DNA of 64,000 nt. It comes from Halorussus halobius (lineage in GTDB: Archaea; Halobacteriota; Halobacteria; Halobacteriales; Haladaptataceae). Where the stretch lies: assembly GCF_004765805.1 (NCBI RefSeq), contig NZ_SBIU01000004.1:1-64000 (forward strand), in the 5' to 3' direction. The position numbers were made by a program, and so were the translations under genes. Below the pieces are notes generated by a model. That model did no database searches, was not told the DNA's origin, and saw only the letters and a list, made by a program, of their open reading frames with translations. Positions 37,258 to 45,914 of the stretch are shown piece after piece; the stretch's first letter is position 1; every line of letters starts with the position of its first letter.

Positions 37258-37276
37258 ATTTGAACCGTGAGTATGA

Positions 37277-37350
37277 TGCCGCCTCCCGGATTTGAACCGG
37301 GGACAGCTCGATCTTCAGTCGAGTGCTCTCCCAGTCTGAGCTAAGGCGGC
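37277..37350 (-). tRNA. trnF: tRNA-Phe (anticodon GAA)
   Basis: A 74-base cloverleaf folds on the minus strand: acceptor GCCGCCT/AGGCGGC, D arm GCTC/GAGC, anticodon arm CTCGA/TCGAG with loop CTGAAGA, and T arm CCCGG/CCGGG with TTCAAAT. The anticodon GAA reads phenylalanine codons. The 3' CCA is not encoded and there is no intron. The 3' end faces the accessory region, the usual side for integration of archaeal islands and proviruses. Confidence 0.95.
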
Positions 37351-37444
37351 GCACTCGGAACGTGGCCCAAGATAGAGAAAAGCGTTTCGAAGTCCACCAC
37401 GGCGCGGGGCAATTTCTTTGGTCCTCGGCAACGGACCACAATCC

Positions 37445-37546
37445 ATGGGCGACCCCGCGTGTTATCTGGAGTTCTGTTCGGAGTGCGACGCGCAGGTGAC
37501 CGTCGCCGACGAGGAGTGTCCGGACTGCGGCGCGTCGCTGGGCTGA
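37445..37546 (+). CDS. Tiny zinc-ribbon protein
   Basis: A 33-residue acidic protein with two CxxC knuckles (CSEC and CPDC) separated by 12 residues, plus an extra N-terminal cysteine, enough for one zinc ribbon. Short zinc-ribbon proteins of this kind are widespread in haloarchaea and often functionally uncharacterised. The ATG at 37445 follows an AATTTCTTTGG stretch about 28 bases upstream that could be a TATA element. It is the first gene on the core side of the tRNA and its composition matches the core. Confidence 0.65.
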   Translation: MGDPACYLEFCSECDAQVTVADEECPDCGASLG

Positions 37547-37583
37547 TTCGGCGTCCCGCCGACCGACGCGGCGGAATCGCTGG

Positions 37584-38177
37584 CTACGCGACCTGCCGGC
37601 GGTCCTCGAACCGGACGACGCCGTCGGGCGACCGGACCAGCGTGACGATGGTGACGTAGCCGTCGTTGCCCTGAATCGTCGCCGCCTCGCCGAGTCCGAG
37701 AGTCACCTGCCGCGTGGAGGTGTAGGTCTCGCCCCCGGCGAGTCGACTCACCGTCTCGTTGCCCCGCCAGAGCAAGTCGTCCTCAGCGTAGATAGCCGTC
37801 GTTACCCGGACGTCCTCGCGGGGCTCGGAGCCCTCGTTCGACAGTCGAGCCGTCACGTTCCGGCAGGTGGTGCCACAGGACTCGACGCGCTGGATGGCGA
37901 AGTCGTACCGCGAGTCCGACCCGGGCGTCCGCGTCTCGGCGTCGCCCGCCGGCGCGTCGTCCGCGGTCCCCGTGCCGTCGGTCCCGGCACCCGCGCGGCC
38001 GTCGGTCGTCGCGTCGCTCCGGCCGGCCGTCGGCGTCGAATCGGCCGCGCCGGAAGCCGAATCGCGGTCGGCGAGCCCCGAGAGGAAGTCCCCAGCGGCG
38101 GGTCCACCGACGAGCACGAGCCCGGCGACTGCGGCGAGGACGACGAGCGCCCTCGCCCGCGAGCGACGACCGGTCAC
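37584..38177 (-). CDS. Membrane-anchored secreted protein of unknown function
   Basis: With GTG 38177 as start this is a 197-residue protein. It has a basic N-terminus (TGRRSRARA), one hydrophobic segment (LVVLAAVAGLVLVGG), a threonine/aspartate/glycine-rich linker of about 60 residues as in haloarchaeal cell-surface proteins, and a C-terminal beta-sandwich-like domain with a CGTTC pair and NVTARLSNEGSEP, typical of extracellular Ig-like folds. An upstream ATG (38270) is possible, but a TATA-like element at about 38232-38240 would place transcription start downstream of it. No partner is evident. Function unknown. Confidence 0.6.
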   Translation of the reverse strand: MTGRRSRARALVVLAAVAGLVLVGGPAAGDFLSGLADRDSASGAADSTPTAGRSDATTDGRAGAGTDGTGTADDAPAGDAETRTPGSDSRYDFAIQRVESCGTTCRNVTARLSNEGSEPREDVRVTTAIYAEDDLLWRGNETVSRLAGGETYTSTRQVTLGLGEAATIQGNDGYVTIVTLVRSPDGVVRFEDRRQVA

Positions 38178-38401
38178 CGGTTCCCTCCGGGAGGCGCGGG
38201 TCGATACATGGCGTGGCGTTCCCCACGGGGTAGTATAGAAGCAATGATTTACGGCTACGCTTTGAAACACCTCGCCGGCGCGAGCTCGACTGGCCGAGAG
38301 GGCCCGAACGTCGGTGTGACGGCGCGTCCGACGCCGATCCCCACGACGGGACGAGGGAGAATCGCGCGACGACGCCGACGTCGAGCGTCGACCCGCGCCG
38401 G

Positions 38402-38409
38402 ATTTATAT
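38402..38409 (+). promoter_or_regulatory. TATA box of the DUF460 gene
   Basis: ATTTATAT lies 24-31 bases before GTG 38433. This supports the GTG as a leaderless start over the longer frame that would begin at 38208, whose first 75 codons are arginine-rich and unlike haloarchaeal protein. Confidence 0.65.
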
Positions 38410-38432
38410 CCGCCCGAACCCTACGCCAGCGC

Positions 38433-40433
38433 GTGAACGCCCGCACGAGTGCGCTCGACACGCTCGTCTTCGGCGTGGACGTCCAGAGCGGGGACGTTCG
38501 CGGCGACGCACCTTCCTACGCGCTCGTCGCCTTCGACGGCGAGAACCTCGACCGGGACGTGGTCTCCCACCGGAAGCTCCGTCGGCTCGTCGAACGCGAG
38601 GAGCCCGCGCTGGTGGCGACCGACAACATGTACGAACTCGCGCCCGACAAGGACGCGCTCGTCGGATTCTTGGGCGACCTCCCCGACGGGACCCGACTGG
38701 TGCAAGTGACGGGAGCCGAACAGCCCGAACCCCTCTCGCGGGTCGCCTCGCGCCACGGCGTCCCCTACGGCAAGAAGCCGATGAAGGAAGCGGAGGCCGC
38801 GGCGCGACTCGCGGCCGCCAACGTCGGCTACGAGGTGTCGGCGTTCACCGACACCACCGAAATCAAGGTCTCTCGGGGGCGCTCGACCGGTAAGGGCGGG
38901 TGGAGCGAGGACCGCTACACCCGGCGCATCCACGGCGCGGTCCGCAAGCGCGCCCGCGAGGTCGAGTCCGAACTCGACGGCGCGAACCTCGACTACGAGA
39001 GAGAGGCCACCGAGAAGTACGGCGGGCTCTCGAACGCCGTCTTCGAGGTCGAGGCCCGCCCGGAGGACCTCCCGGTGTCGAACGAACGTTCTGGCGACGT
39101 CCGAGTCGAGGTCGAGCGCGACCGCCGGGACGGCATCGAGTTCGAACCGCTCGCGAAGCGTCGCGACCACGTCCTCGTCGGCATCGACCCCGGCACGACC
39201 ACCGCGGTCGCGGTGGCCGACCTCGACGGCGAGGTCCTCGACGTGCTCAGCACCCGGACCGCCGACACCGCCGAGGTCATCGAGTGGATAATCGAGCGCG
39301 GGCGACCCGTCGTCGTGGCCGCCGACGTCGAACCGATGCCCGAGACCGTCGAGAAGATACGCCGGAGCTTCGACGCCGCCGGCTGGACGCCGGCGTCGGA
39401 CCTGCCGGTCGACGAGAAGCTCCACCGGACCCGAGAGTACGACGACGACAACGACCACGAGCGCGACGCGATGGCGGCCGCCCTCTACGCGTTCGACGAC
39501 CACGCCGACCAGTTCGACCGCATCGCCGAGAAGGTGCCGCCGAACGTCGACCTCGGGGAGGTCATCGCGCGCGTGGTCGCGGGCGGCGACAGCGTCGAGA
39601 CCGCGCTCGCGGCACTCGCCGAGGACGACGAGTCCGACGACGAGGAGACCGAGCATACGCCGCGGGAACTCACCGCCGAGGAGAAGCGCATCAAGCAACT
39701 GGAGTCCCAGGTCGAGCGACTGGAGGACCACGTCGCGGACCTCGAAGACACCATCGAGCGCAAGGAGGGCCGCATCGGCCAACTGGAGGGCGACCTCGAC
39801 GCCGCCCGCAGCGAGGAGCGCAAGGACGTGCGCGAGCGCCGGGAGGTCTCCCGACTCGAACGCGAGAACGGCCGGCTCGAACGCGAACTCGACGAGCGCG
39901 ACGAGCGCATCGAGGAGTTGGAAGGCAAGCTCGAACGCCTCAAGGAGTTGTGGAAGCTCGACCACTCGAACTTCGCCGACGTGGCCGAGAAGAAGGCCGG
40001 GCTCGTCCCGGTCAAGCCCGTCGAGAAGTTCACCAAGGGGGCCATCGAGTCCGCTCACGACCGGTTCGGCCTCGCGGCCGACGACGTGGTGTACCTCCGG
40101 GACGCCTCGGGCGCGGGCCGGTCGACCGCCGAGCGGCTCGCCGAGGTCGACCCCAAGGTGGTGCTGACCGGGGACGGCGGCCTCTCGGACGCCGCCGACC
40201 GAGTGCTGTTCGAAGAGGAGGTCCCGGTCGGTCCCGCCGACGACGTGACCATCCAGGAGGTCGACGAACTCGCGGTGACCCGCGAGCGCGAGGTCGAGGC
40301 CGTCGTCGACGACTGGGCCGACCGGGCGGCGGAGCGCCGCAAGGAGCGGAAGGCCGAGGAACTCGACCGACTCATCAGCGAGCACCGCGCCGAGCGCACG
40401 TACGGGTCGGAGGCCAGCGGGCAGAGCCCGTAG
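38433..40433 (+). CDS. DUF460 RNase H-like nuclease-domain protein with coiled coil
   Basis: A 666-residue protein of the archaeal DUF460 family. Residues about 10-130 and 245-345 hold two RNase H-fold segments: FGVDVQSGD and VLVGIDPGTTTAVAVADLDG, the latter like YqgF/RuvC, with DHERDAMAAALYAF supplying later acidic residues. A coiled coil of about 110 residues (RIKQLESQVERLEDHVADLE and onward) follows, then a C-terminal domain. The family is conserved in archaea and suspected to act on RNA or recombination intermediates, but has no settled function. GTG 38433 is chosen because a TATA box lies just upstream. Confidence 0.8.
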   Translation: MNARTSALDTLVFGVDVQSGDVRGDAPSYALVAFDGENLDRDVVSHRKLRRLVEREEPALVATDNMYELAPDKDALVGFLGDLPDGTRLVQVTGAEQPEPLSRVASRHGVPYGKKPMKEAEAAARLAAANVGYEVSAFTDTTEIKVSRGRSTGKGGWSEDRYTRRIHGAVRKRAREVESELDGANLDYEREATEKYGGLSNAVFEVEARPEDLPVSNERSGDVRVEVERDRRDGIEFEPLAKRRDHVLVGIDPGTTTAVAVADLDGEVLDVLSTRTADTAEVIEWIIERGRPVVVAADVEPMPETVEKIRRSFDAAGWTPASDLPVDEKLHRTREYDDDNDHERDAMAAALYAFDDHADQFDRIAEKVPPNVDLGEVIARVVAGGDSVETALAALAEDDESDDEETEHTPRELTAEEKRIKQLESQVERLEDHVADLEDTIERKEGRIGQLEGDLDAARSEERKDVRERREVSRLERENGRLERELDERDERIEELEGKLERLKELWKLDHSNFADVAEKKAGLVPVKPVEKFTKGAIESAHDRFGLAADDVVYLRDASGAGRSTAERLAEVDPKVVLTGDGGLSDAADRVLFEEEVPVGPADDVTIQEVDELAVTREREVEAVVDDWADRAAERRKERKAEELDRLISEHRAERTYGSEASGQSP

Positions 40434-40545
40434 GGTGTTCGCGCGTTCGCGTCCGGACGAACAGAGCCAGCGCCGCGGACGGGCGTTTTCGACACGCTGG
40501 CACGGTCCCGGAACGCTAAAGCCGGGCGCGGGCCACGTCTGGCGT

Positions 40546-41541
40546 ATGGACGCCTACGAACGCATCACGCGGAACGCCGAGGAGGTCGTCACCGACGAGG
40601 AGGTGCAGGCCCTCGCCGAGGACCCGGCGGGCAAGCGCGTCTACGTCGGCTACGAGCCCTCGGGCGTGCTCCACGTCGGCCACATGCTCGCCGCGAACAA
40701 ACTCATCGACCTGCAGGAGGCGGGCATGGAGGTCGTCGTCCTGCTCGCGGACGTCCACGCCTACCTCAACGGGAAGGGGACGTTCGAGGAGATAGAGGAG
40801 ACCGCCGAGAAGATGCGCCAGCAGTTCCTCGCGTACGGCCTCGACGAGGACAGGACCGAGTTCGTCTACGGGTCGTCGTACCAGCTCGACGACGACTACG
40901 CGCTCGACCTCCACGAACTGGAGCTCGACACCACGCTCAACCGCGCCCAGCGCGCGATGGCCGAGATTCAGGGCGACGAGACCGCGAAGGTCAGCCACGT
41001 GGTCTACCCCCTGATGCAGGCGCTCGACATCGAGTACCTCGACCTCGACCTGGCGGTCGGCGGGATGGACCAGCGGAAGGTCCACATGCTCATGCGCGAG
41101 GAGCTTCCGGAGATCGGCTACGACGCCCGGCCGGTGCTGCACACGCCCATCATCGCGGACCTCGGCACGGGCGCTGGCAAGATGTCGAGCAGTTCGGGCG
41201 TCACCATCTCGATGGAGGACACCACCGAGGACATCGAGGAGAAGGTCAATTCGGCGTTCTGCCCGCCGACTCGCGACCCCGACCCCGACGACGAGGGCAA
41301 CGAGCGCGAGAACCCGGTCCTCGAAATCTTCCAGTACCACGTGTTCCCGCGGTTCGAGACGGTCGTGGTCGAGCGCCCCGACGAGTACGGCGGCGACCTC
41401 GAATACGACGACTACGAGTCGCTCGCGACCGACCTCGAAAGCGGTGAACTCCACCCCGCCGACGCCAAGTCGGCGCTGGCCGACTACCTCGACCGGTTGA
41501 TAGCGCCGGGCCGCGAGAAGTTGCAGGAACTGGAAGCATAG
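40546..41541 (+). CDS. tyrS: Tyrosyl-tRNA synthetase
   Basis: A 331-residue class I synthetase of the archaeal/eukaryotic TyrRS type, which charges tRNA-Tyr in the cytoplasm. Signature motifs are HVGH (43-46) and KMSSS (about 212-216), and the tyrosine pocket is represented by YVGYEPSG and the MDQRKVHMLMREELP segment. The length fits archaeal TyrRS, which lacks the bacterial S4-like domain. ATG 40546 gives a protein starting MDAYERITRN; the frame extends further upstream but with arginine-rich sequence. It stands alone with about 110 bases to the DUF460 gene upstream. Confidence 0.95.
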   Translation: MDAYERITRNAEEVVTDEEVQALAEDPAGKRVYVGYEPSGVLHVGHMLAANKLIDLQEAGMEVVVLLADVHAYLNGKGTFEEIEETAEKMRQQFLAYGLDEDRTEFVYGSSYQLDDDYALDLHELELDTTLNRAQRAMAEIQGDETAKVSHVVYPLMQALDIEYLDLDLAVGGMDQRKVHMLMREELPEIGYDARPVLHTPIIADLGTGAGKMSSSSGVTISMEDTTEDIEEKVNSAFCPPTRDPDPDDEGNERENPVLEIFQYHVFPRFETVVVERPDEYGGDLEYDDYESLATDLESGELHPADAKSALADYLDRLIAPGREKLQELEA

Positions 41542-41642
41542 CGCGCTCCCCGTCGCTCTCGACGACCGACGGTCTCGACGCGGGTCGGTCGTCGGTCCTC
41601 AACGGGCCGGCGGCTCTTCCGCGGCCCCAGAAACGTCGTGGC

Positions 41643-41846
41643 TCACTCGAAGCCGCCGCCCATCATCCCGCCCATGCCGAAACTCGCCAGCAGTCCCGAG
41701 ACCAGTCCCCACGCCACGAGGACGACTCCGAGCACGACCAGTCCGATGCCGGCCGCGATGAGCAGGTTCTGAAGTGCGATGACCGCGATACCGCCGAGCA
41801 ACACGAGTATCCCGACGATGCCTTTCGCGCCGAGTTTGTCTATCAT
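41643..41846 (-). CDS. Small two-helix membrane protein
   Basis: A 67-residue protein. Two hydrophobic segments ([19 protein letters not shown] and [20 protein letters not shown]) are followed by a glycine/methionine-rich tail ([12 protein letters not shown]). Small proteins of this form are conserved in haloarchaea and have no known role. The start ATG 41846 is followed by MIDKLGAKG. It is divergent from eif1A across about 140 bases. Confidence 0.7.
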   Translation of the reverse strand: MIDKLGAKGIVGILVLLGGIAVIALQNLLIAAGIGLVVLGVVLVAWGLVSGLLASFGMGGMMGGGFE

Positions 41847-41985
41847 ATCACGCGGTCCGCCCGGCGGGAACTTAAAGGCCGCTGCTCCGCCGGCGTCGGT
41901 CACTGGCGGCGTCGGACCGCCTCGCTCCGCGGGACCGAGACGGAGCCTCGCAGGAATTAAACGTCCCCGATTCCAAACCGGAGGT

Positions 41986-42276
41986 ATGAGTGACAACGAC
42001 GGCGGACGGCGGAAGAACCTCCGCATGCCCGACGACGACGAGGTGTTCGCCACCGTCACTAACATGCTCGGTGCGAACCGGGTGAAGGTGCGATGCGCCG
42101 ACGGCACGGAACGCACGGCCCGGATTCCCGGCAAGATGCAAAAGCGCATCTGGATACGCGAGGACGACGTCGTGCTGGTCGAACCGTGGGACTGGCAGGA
42201 CGAGAAGGCCGACGTCAAGTGGCGCTACGACAAGCAGGAGGCCGACCAGTTGCGCGAGGAAGGCCACATTCAATAG
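41986..42276 (+). CDS. eif1A: Translation initiation factor aIF1A
   Basis: A 96-residue OB-fold protein with the aIF1A pattern: basic N-terminus ([10 protein letters not shown]), [41 protein letters not shown] and a C-terminal [14 protein letters not shown] helix. It binds the A-site region of the small ribosomal subunit during initiation. ATG 41986 follows GGAGGT, a Shine-Dalgarno-like sequence immediately upstream. The next gene on the strand is rio1, 460 bases away, also concerned with the small subunit. Confidence 0.95.
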   Translation: MSDNDGGRRKNLRMPDDDEVFATVTNMLGANRVKVRCADGTERTARIPGKMQKRIWIREDDVVLVEPWDWQDEKADVKWRYDKQEADQLREEGHIQ

Positions 42277-42437
42277 AACCTTTTGCTGCGGCGGCGCACG
42301 AGAGCGCCGCCCTTGCAAAACGTTCATGAAAACCACGGCGTCACCCCCTCCGTCGGAGGCGACGCGGCGAAGCCGCGTCGCTCCTCCGTCGAGGGTTCCT
42401 TGGGCCGCTCACTCCTCCCTTCGGTCGTCGCTCGCGG

Positions 42438-42506
42438 GACGACTGCCGGTGCGCTACGTGGACGACTGCCGGTGCGCTACGTGGACGACTGCCGGTGCGC
42501 TACGTG
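42438..42506. repeat. Three tandem copies of a 23-bp repeat
   Basis: Three identical 23-base units (42438-42460, 42461-42483, 42484-42506), each starting GACGACTGCCGGTGCGCTAC and ending GTG. The next four bases begin a fourth copy. Perfect identity suggests recent slippage expansion. Confidence 0.9.
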
Positions 42507-42520
42507 GACGGTGTCGGTGG

Positions 42521-42574
42521 GCGCTTTCCGGTGGAACGGTTCACCGAGCGCTTTCCGGTGGAACGGTTCACCGG
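42521..42574. repeat. Two tandem copies of a 27-bp repeat
   Basis: Units at 42521-42547 and 42548-42574, each starting GCGCTTTCCGGTGGAACGGT, differ only at the last base. They lie 14 bases after the 23-bp repeats, making a compact tandem-repeat locus ahead of rio1. Confidence 0.9.
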
Positions 42575-42736
42575 CACGAAATCCGCCTCGCGGGCGCGCT
42601 CGCGGTCGCGTGCGACCGCGAGCGCGCGAGCAAGATATCGAAAACGCCTCCCGAGGCCCTCCCCCATCGGAACGCCTCGGCGACTCCGACCTCCGAGGCC
42701 CATCCTTTTATCGCTGGCCGCGCTAGGCCGGGGTAG

Positions 42737-43615
42737 ATGACCGAGGAGTACGACCTGCTCGAACCCGACAACGTGGAGGGCGTCGGCGACGAGTGGGAGG
42801 AGATAGACGTCTCCGACACGGCGGCCGACGAGGTCCAGCGCCAGCGCGACCGGGAGTTCGACGAGTTCCGCGAGCGACTCAAGAACACCGAGCAGTTCAA
42901 GGTCGAGCAGTCGGTGTTCGACGACGCTACGCTGGCGGCGCTGTACAAGCTGGTCCAGGACGGCTACGTGGAGGCGTTCGGCGGCCCCATCTCCTCGGGC
43001 AAGGAAGCGAACGTGTATCTCGCGCTCGGCGGCGAGGAGTCCCGCGACGACGGCCACGGCGAGGTCGCGGTGAAGGTGTACCGCATCAACGCCTCGGACT
43101 TCCGGGACATGCGCGAGTACCTCGTCGGCGACCCCCGCTTCGAGGAGCTGTCGGGCGACAAGAAGCGCGTCGTCCTCGCGTGGACCCGCAAGGAGTTCGC
43201 CAACCTCAAGCGCGCCCAGAAGGCCGGCGTCCGGGTACCCGACCCCGTCGCGGTCGAGCGCAACGTGCTGGTCATGGAGTTTCTCGGCACCGACGGCGAC
43301 CGCGCGCCCACGCTCGACGACGCCCACCTCGAAAACCCCGAGACGGCGTTCGAGGTGGTACGGGAGTACATGCGCCGGCTCTACGACGCCGGACTCGTTC
43401 ACGGCGACCTCAGCGAGTACAACATCGTGGTCCACGACGGCGAACTCTGCATCATCGACCTCGGCCAGGCGGTCACGATTCACCACCCCAACAGCGACGA
43501 GTTCCTGACCCGCGACTGCGCCAACGTCGCGGCCTTCTTCGGTCGACAGGGGATGGACGTGCGCGGCGACGACCTGGAAGCGTGGATTCGCGACCGTGCG
43601 GACCCCGACAGGTGA
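42737..43615 (+). CDS. rio1: RIO1-type serine/threonine kinase
   Basis: A 292-residue atypical kinase. Motifs: P-loop SSGKEANVYLA, lysine in VAVKVYR, catalytic loop VHGDLSEYNIVV and metal-binding IDLGQAV. The SGKEANVY form is that of RIO1 (RIO2 has an additional winged helix, absent here). RIO1 acts late in maturation of the small ribosomal subunit. The first about 60 residues are acidic and probably flexible. ATG 42737 begins MTEEYDLLEP. It belongs with eif1A upstream and the KH protein at 45915 as ribosome-biogenesis genes. Confidence 0.93.
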   Translation: MTEEYDLLEPDNVEGVGDEWEEIDVSDTAADEVQRQRDREFDEFRERLKNTEQFKVEQSVFDDATLAALYKLVQDGYVEAFGGPISSGKEANVYLALGGEESRDDGHGEVAVKVYRINASDFRDMREYLVGDPRFEELSGDKKRVVLAWTRKEFANLKRAQKAGVRVPDPVAVERNVLVMEFLGTDGDRAPTLDDAHLENPETAFEVVREYMRRLYDAGLVHGDLSEYNIVVHDGELCIIDLGQAVTIHHPNSDEFLTRDCANVAAFFGRQGMDVRGDDLEAWIRDRADPDR

Positions 43616-43705
43616 GCGAAGCAACCGTACTTGAATGTTCCGCCGAGTCGAGCCTCCAGCGACTGCGCGTCCGGGTTTACCTCCGCGAAGCGTGACGCGT
43701 CCGTC

Positions 43706-44422
43706 ATGGCTCGCAAGGAGTCTCGGACCTCGCTCGGAACGGTCGCGCCCGAATTGCCGACGGCCGTGGGACTGGCAGTCGCACTCGTCGGTTCGACACT
43801 GCTGGCGCTGTCGCTGGGCGCGCTCGCCGAACCGCTCGGACTCGGGACCGGATTCGCGGCCGGGGTCGTCCGCGAAATCGCCGCGAAGTGGGCCGTGTTC
43901 GCGGCGCTGTTGGGCGTCGTCTGCTACTGGGAGCGCCGGGGGCTGGCGTCGCTGGGCGTCGCGCGGATGGGCTGGCGTGACGTCGCAGGGGCGATACTGG
44001 TCTTCGTGCTCGGTGCGTTCAGTTTCGTCGTCACGACGCCGCTGGTCGAGTCGCTGGGGTTAGAGTCGACCGTGACGGGCATCGAGACGCTTGCGGGCCT
44101 CTCGCTGGAGCTGGTGGTCGCGCTGTCGCTCACGGCCGCCGTGACCGAGGAGGTGTTCTACCGAGCGTATCCGATAGAGCGCCTGACCGAACTGACCGGC
44201 ACCGTCTGGGCCGGTGCCGGTCTCACCTTCCTGCTGTTCTCGCTGCTCCACGTCCCGTTCTGGGGGCTCGGCGGCGCGATACAGATCGGCGTGGACGCAC
44301 TGTTGCTCACGCTGCTGTACGTCTGGCGGCGGAACCTCGGCGCGTGCATCCTCGCCCACGCGCTCAACGACGTCTACGCGTTCGTGGTGATTCCGCGATT
44401 CCTGCTGGAGTACGTCGGGTGA
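43706..44422 (+). CDS. CPBP-family intramembrane metalloprotease
   Basis: A 238-residue membrane protein with about seven hydrophobic segments. CPBP (Abi) active-site motifs are present: E148-E149-V-FYR153, H182 in LLHVPFWG and H218-A-L-N221-D. These resemble type II CAAX prenyl protease-like enzymes, which may cleave membrane proteins. The substrate is not known. ATG 43706 is chosen; the frame extends about 25 codons upstream without a hydrophobic segment. About 90 bases separate it from rio1. Confidence 0.85.
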   Translation: MARKESRTSLGTVAPELPTAVGLAVALVGSTLLALSLGALAEPLGLGTGFAAGVVREIAAKWAVFAALLGVVCYWERRGLASLGVARMGWRDVAGAILVFVLGAFSFVVTTPLVESLGLESTVTGIETLAGLSLELVVALSLTAAVTEEVFYRAYPIERLTELTGTVWAGAGLTFLLFSLLHVPFWGLGGAIQIGVDALLLTLLYVWRRNLGACILAHALNDVYAFVVIPRFLLEYVG

Positions 44423-44640
44423 GCCGTCGGCGGTCGTCGAAACGCTCAAATCCGTGCGGGCAGTACGAGTGCGTGATGCAGTCCGCTCTCCGAAGCTGGC
44501 ACTGGCGGTCGCCCGGAGAGCGGACAGTGTCGTGACCGAGGCCCACCGGCTTCACCGGGCGGTCGAGGTGGCGGCGCTCACTCGCTTTTTCGCGCACCGA
44601 CGTCCGAGCGACAGCCACCACGACGAACTCACACGACGCC

Positions 44641-45837
44641 ATGCCAGAACGCACTACCCCCGGCGACACCGACGCAGCGACCGACGAATCGAACTTCACC
44701 GTCACCCCTTACGCGGTCGAGGGCGAGGTCGACTACCGCGAACTCCTCGACCGCTTCGGTGCGGCGGAACTGACCGACGACCAGCTCGCTCGCCTCCCCG
44801 ACCACCCGATGGTCCGGCGGCGGGCGTACTACGCGGGCCGGGACGTAGACCGGTTCCTGTCGGCGGTCGAGGACGGCGGGACCGTCTCGCTCGTGACCGG
44901 AATCGGTCCCTCGGGACCGATGCATCTCGGTCACCTCCCGCAGTTCTACTTCGCCAAGCGATTGCAGGACCGAACCGGCGCGCACGTCTACGTCCCCCTG
45001 TCGGACGACGAGAAGTACCTCTCCAAAGAACTCCCGTTCGCGGCGGTCGGCGAGCACGCCCGCGACAATCTCCGGGACCTCCTCGCGGTGGGGTTCGACC
45101 CCGAGCGAACCCGAATCATGCTCGACACCGCCGACGCGGACGTGGTGTACCCCCTCGCGGTCCAGTTCGCCGAACGGGTCACTCAGTCGACGGTGGAGGC
45201 GATATATGGCCGCCCGGACAACGTCGGGCTGTCGTTCTACCCGGCCGTCCAGATCGCTCACCTCCTGCTCCCGCAGGTGGTCCACGGGCGACACGCCAGC
45301 GTGGTCCCCATCGCGGTCGACCAGGACCCCCACGTCAGGCTCGCCCGCGACGTGGCCGCCAAGGAGGCATTCGACGTGGACAAGCCCGCCGCGCTACTGA
45401 GCAAGTTCCTCCCGACGCTCGGCGGACCGGGCAAGATGAGCAGTTCCGACGACGTGCCCGCCATCAACCTCACCGACGACCGCGAGACGGTCGAGCGGAA
45501 GGTCCAGCAGTACGCCTACTCCGGCGGGCGGTCGAGCGTCGAGGCGCACCGCGAGCACGGCGGCGACCCCGAGGCGGACGTGGCCTACCAGCTACTCGCC
45601 TTTCTCTTCGAGGACGACGACGCGACCCTCGACAGGCTCGCCCGGGAGTATCGGTCGGGCGACCTTCTCAGCGGGGAGCTCAAGGCCTACGCCGCCGAGA
45701 GAATCTCCGACTTCCTCGACGCCCACCAGCGGCGACGCGAGGCGCTCGGCGACCTCGAAGCCGAACTGGAGCCGTACCGGCTGACCGAGGACGAACGGGC
45801 GCGAGCGCGACCACAAGGAGCAGGTGGATTCGTCTGA
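44641..45837 (+). CDS. trpS: Tryptophanyl-tRNA synthetase
   Basis: A 398-residue class I synthetase with HLGH (about 96-99) and KMSSSD (about 265-270) motifs and the TrpRS-type GIGPSGPMHLGH lead-in, DDEKYLSKEL and QDPHVRLARDVA. The N-terminal 40 residues are acidic. It is shorter than the about 500-residue archaeal/eukaryotic TrpRS, as in one of the two TrpRS paralogues often carried by haloarchaea, so a second copy may exist elsewhere. It is followed after about 78 bases by the KH-domain gene. Confidence 0.85.
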   Translation: MPERTTPGDTDAATDESNFTVTPYAVEGEVDYRELLDRFGAAELTDDQLARLPDHPMVRRRAYYAGRDVDRFLSAVEDGGTVSLVTGIGPSGPMHLGHLPQFYFAKRLQDRTGAHVYVPLSDDEKYLSKELPFAAVGEHARDNLRDLLAVGFDPERTRIMLDTADADVVYPLAVQFAERVTQSTVEAIYGRPDNVGLSFYPAVQIAHLLLPQVVHGRHASVVPIAVDQDPHVRLARDVAAKEAFDVDKPAALLSKFLPTLGGPGKMSSSDDVPAINLTDDRETVERKVQQYAYSGGRSSVEAHREHGGDPEADVAYQLLAFLFEDDDATLDRLAREYRSGDLLSGELKAYAAERISDFLDAHQRRREALGDLEAELEPYRLTEDERARARPQGAGGFV

Positions 45838-45914
45838 CCCGGTTCCAACGCGGAAACTCGAACGCGTCCCCTCGGGACGAAGCCTTGAAACGCTCCGAGC
45901 GAGTAGGCTCGGCC

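Larger units (their letters stand above)
42277..42736. other. Intergenic region between eif1A and rio1
   Basis: No gene is supported; reading frames here are arginine/proline-rich repeats. It contains two tandem-repeat families (listed separately) and the upstream region of rio1. The last 60 bases include CCATCCTTTTATCGC (about 42699-42713), a likely TATA element (TTTTATC) before ATG 42737. Confidence 0.5.

Noticed and set aside
1..37276. Insertion sequences or integrase
   Set aside because: No transposase or integrase motif was recognised on either strand in the accessory region.
38421..40385. 654-codon open frame on the minus strand opposite the DUF460 gene
   Set aside because: Antisense shadow of a GC-rich acidic gene; hydrophobic/valine-rich composition, no domain, and the plus strand carries the recognised protein.
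42438..42574. CRISPR array
   Set aside because: Repeats are directly tandem without unique spacers, and no cas gene is present.
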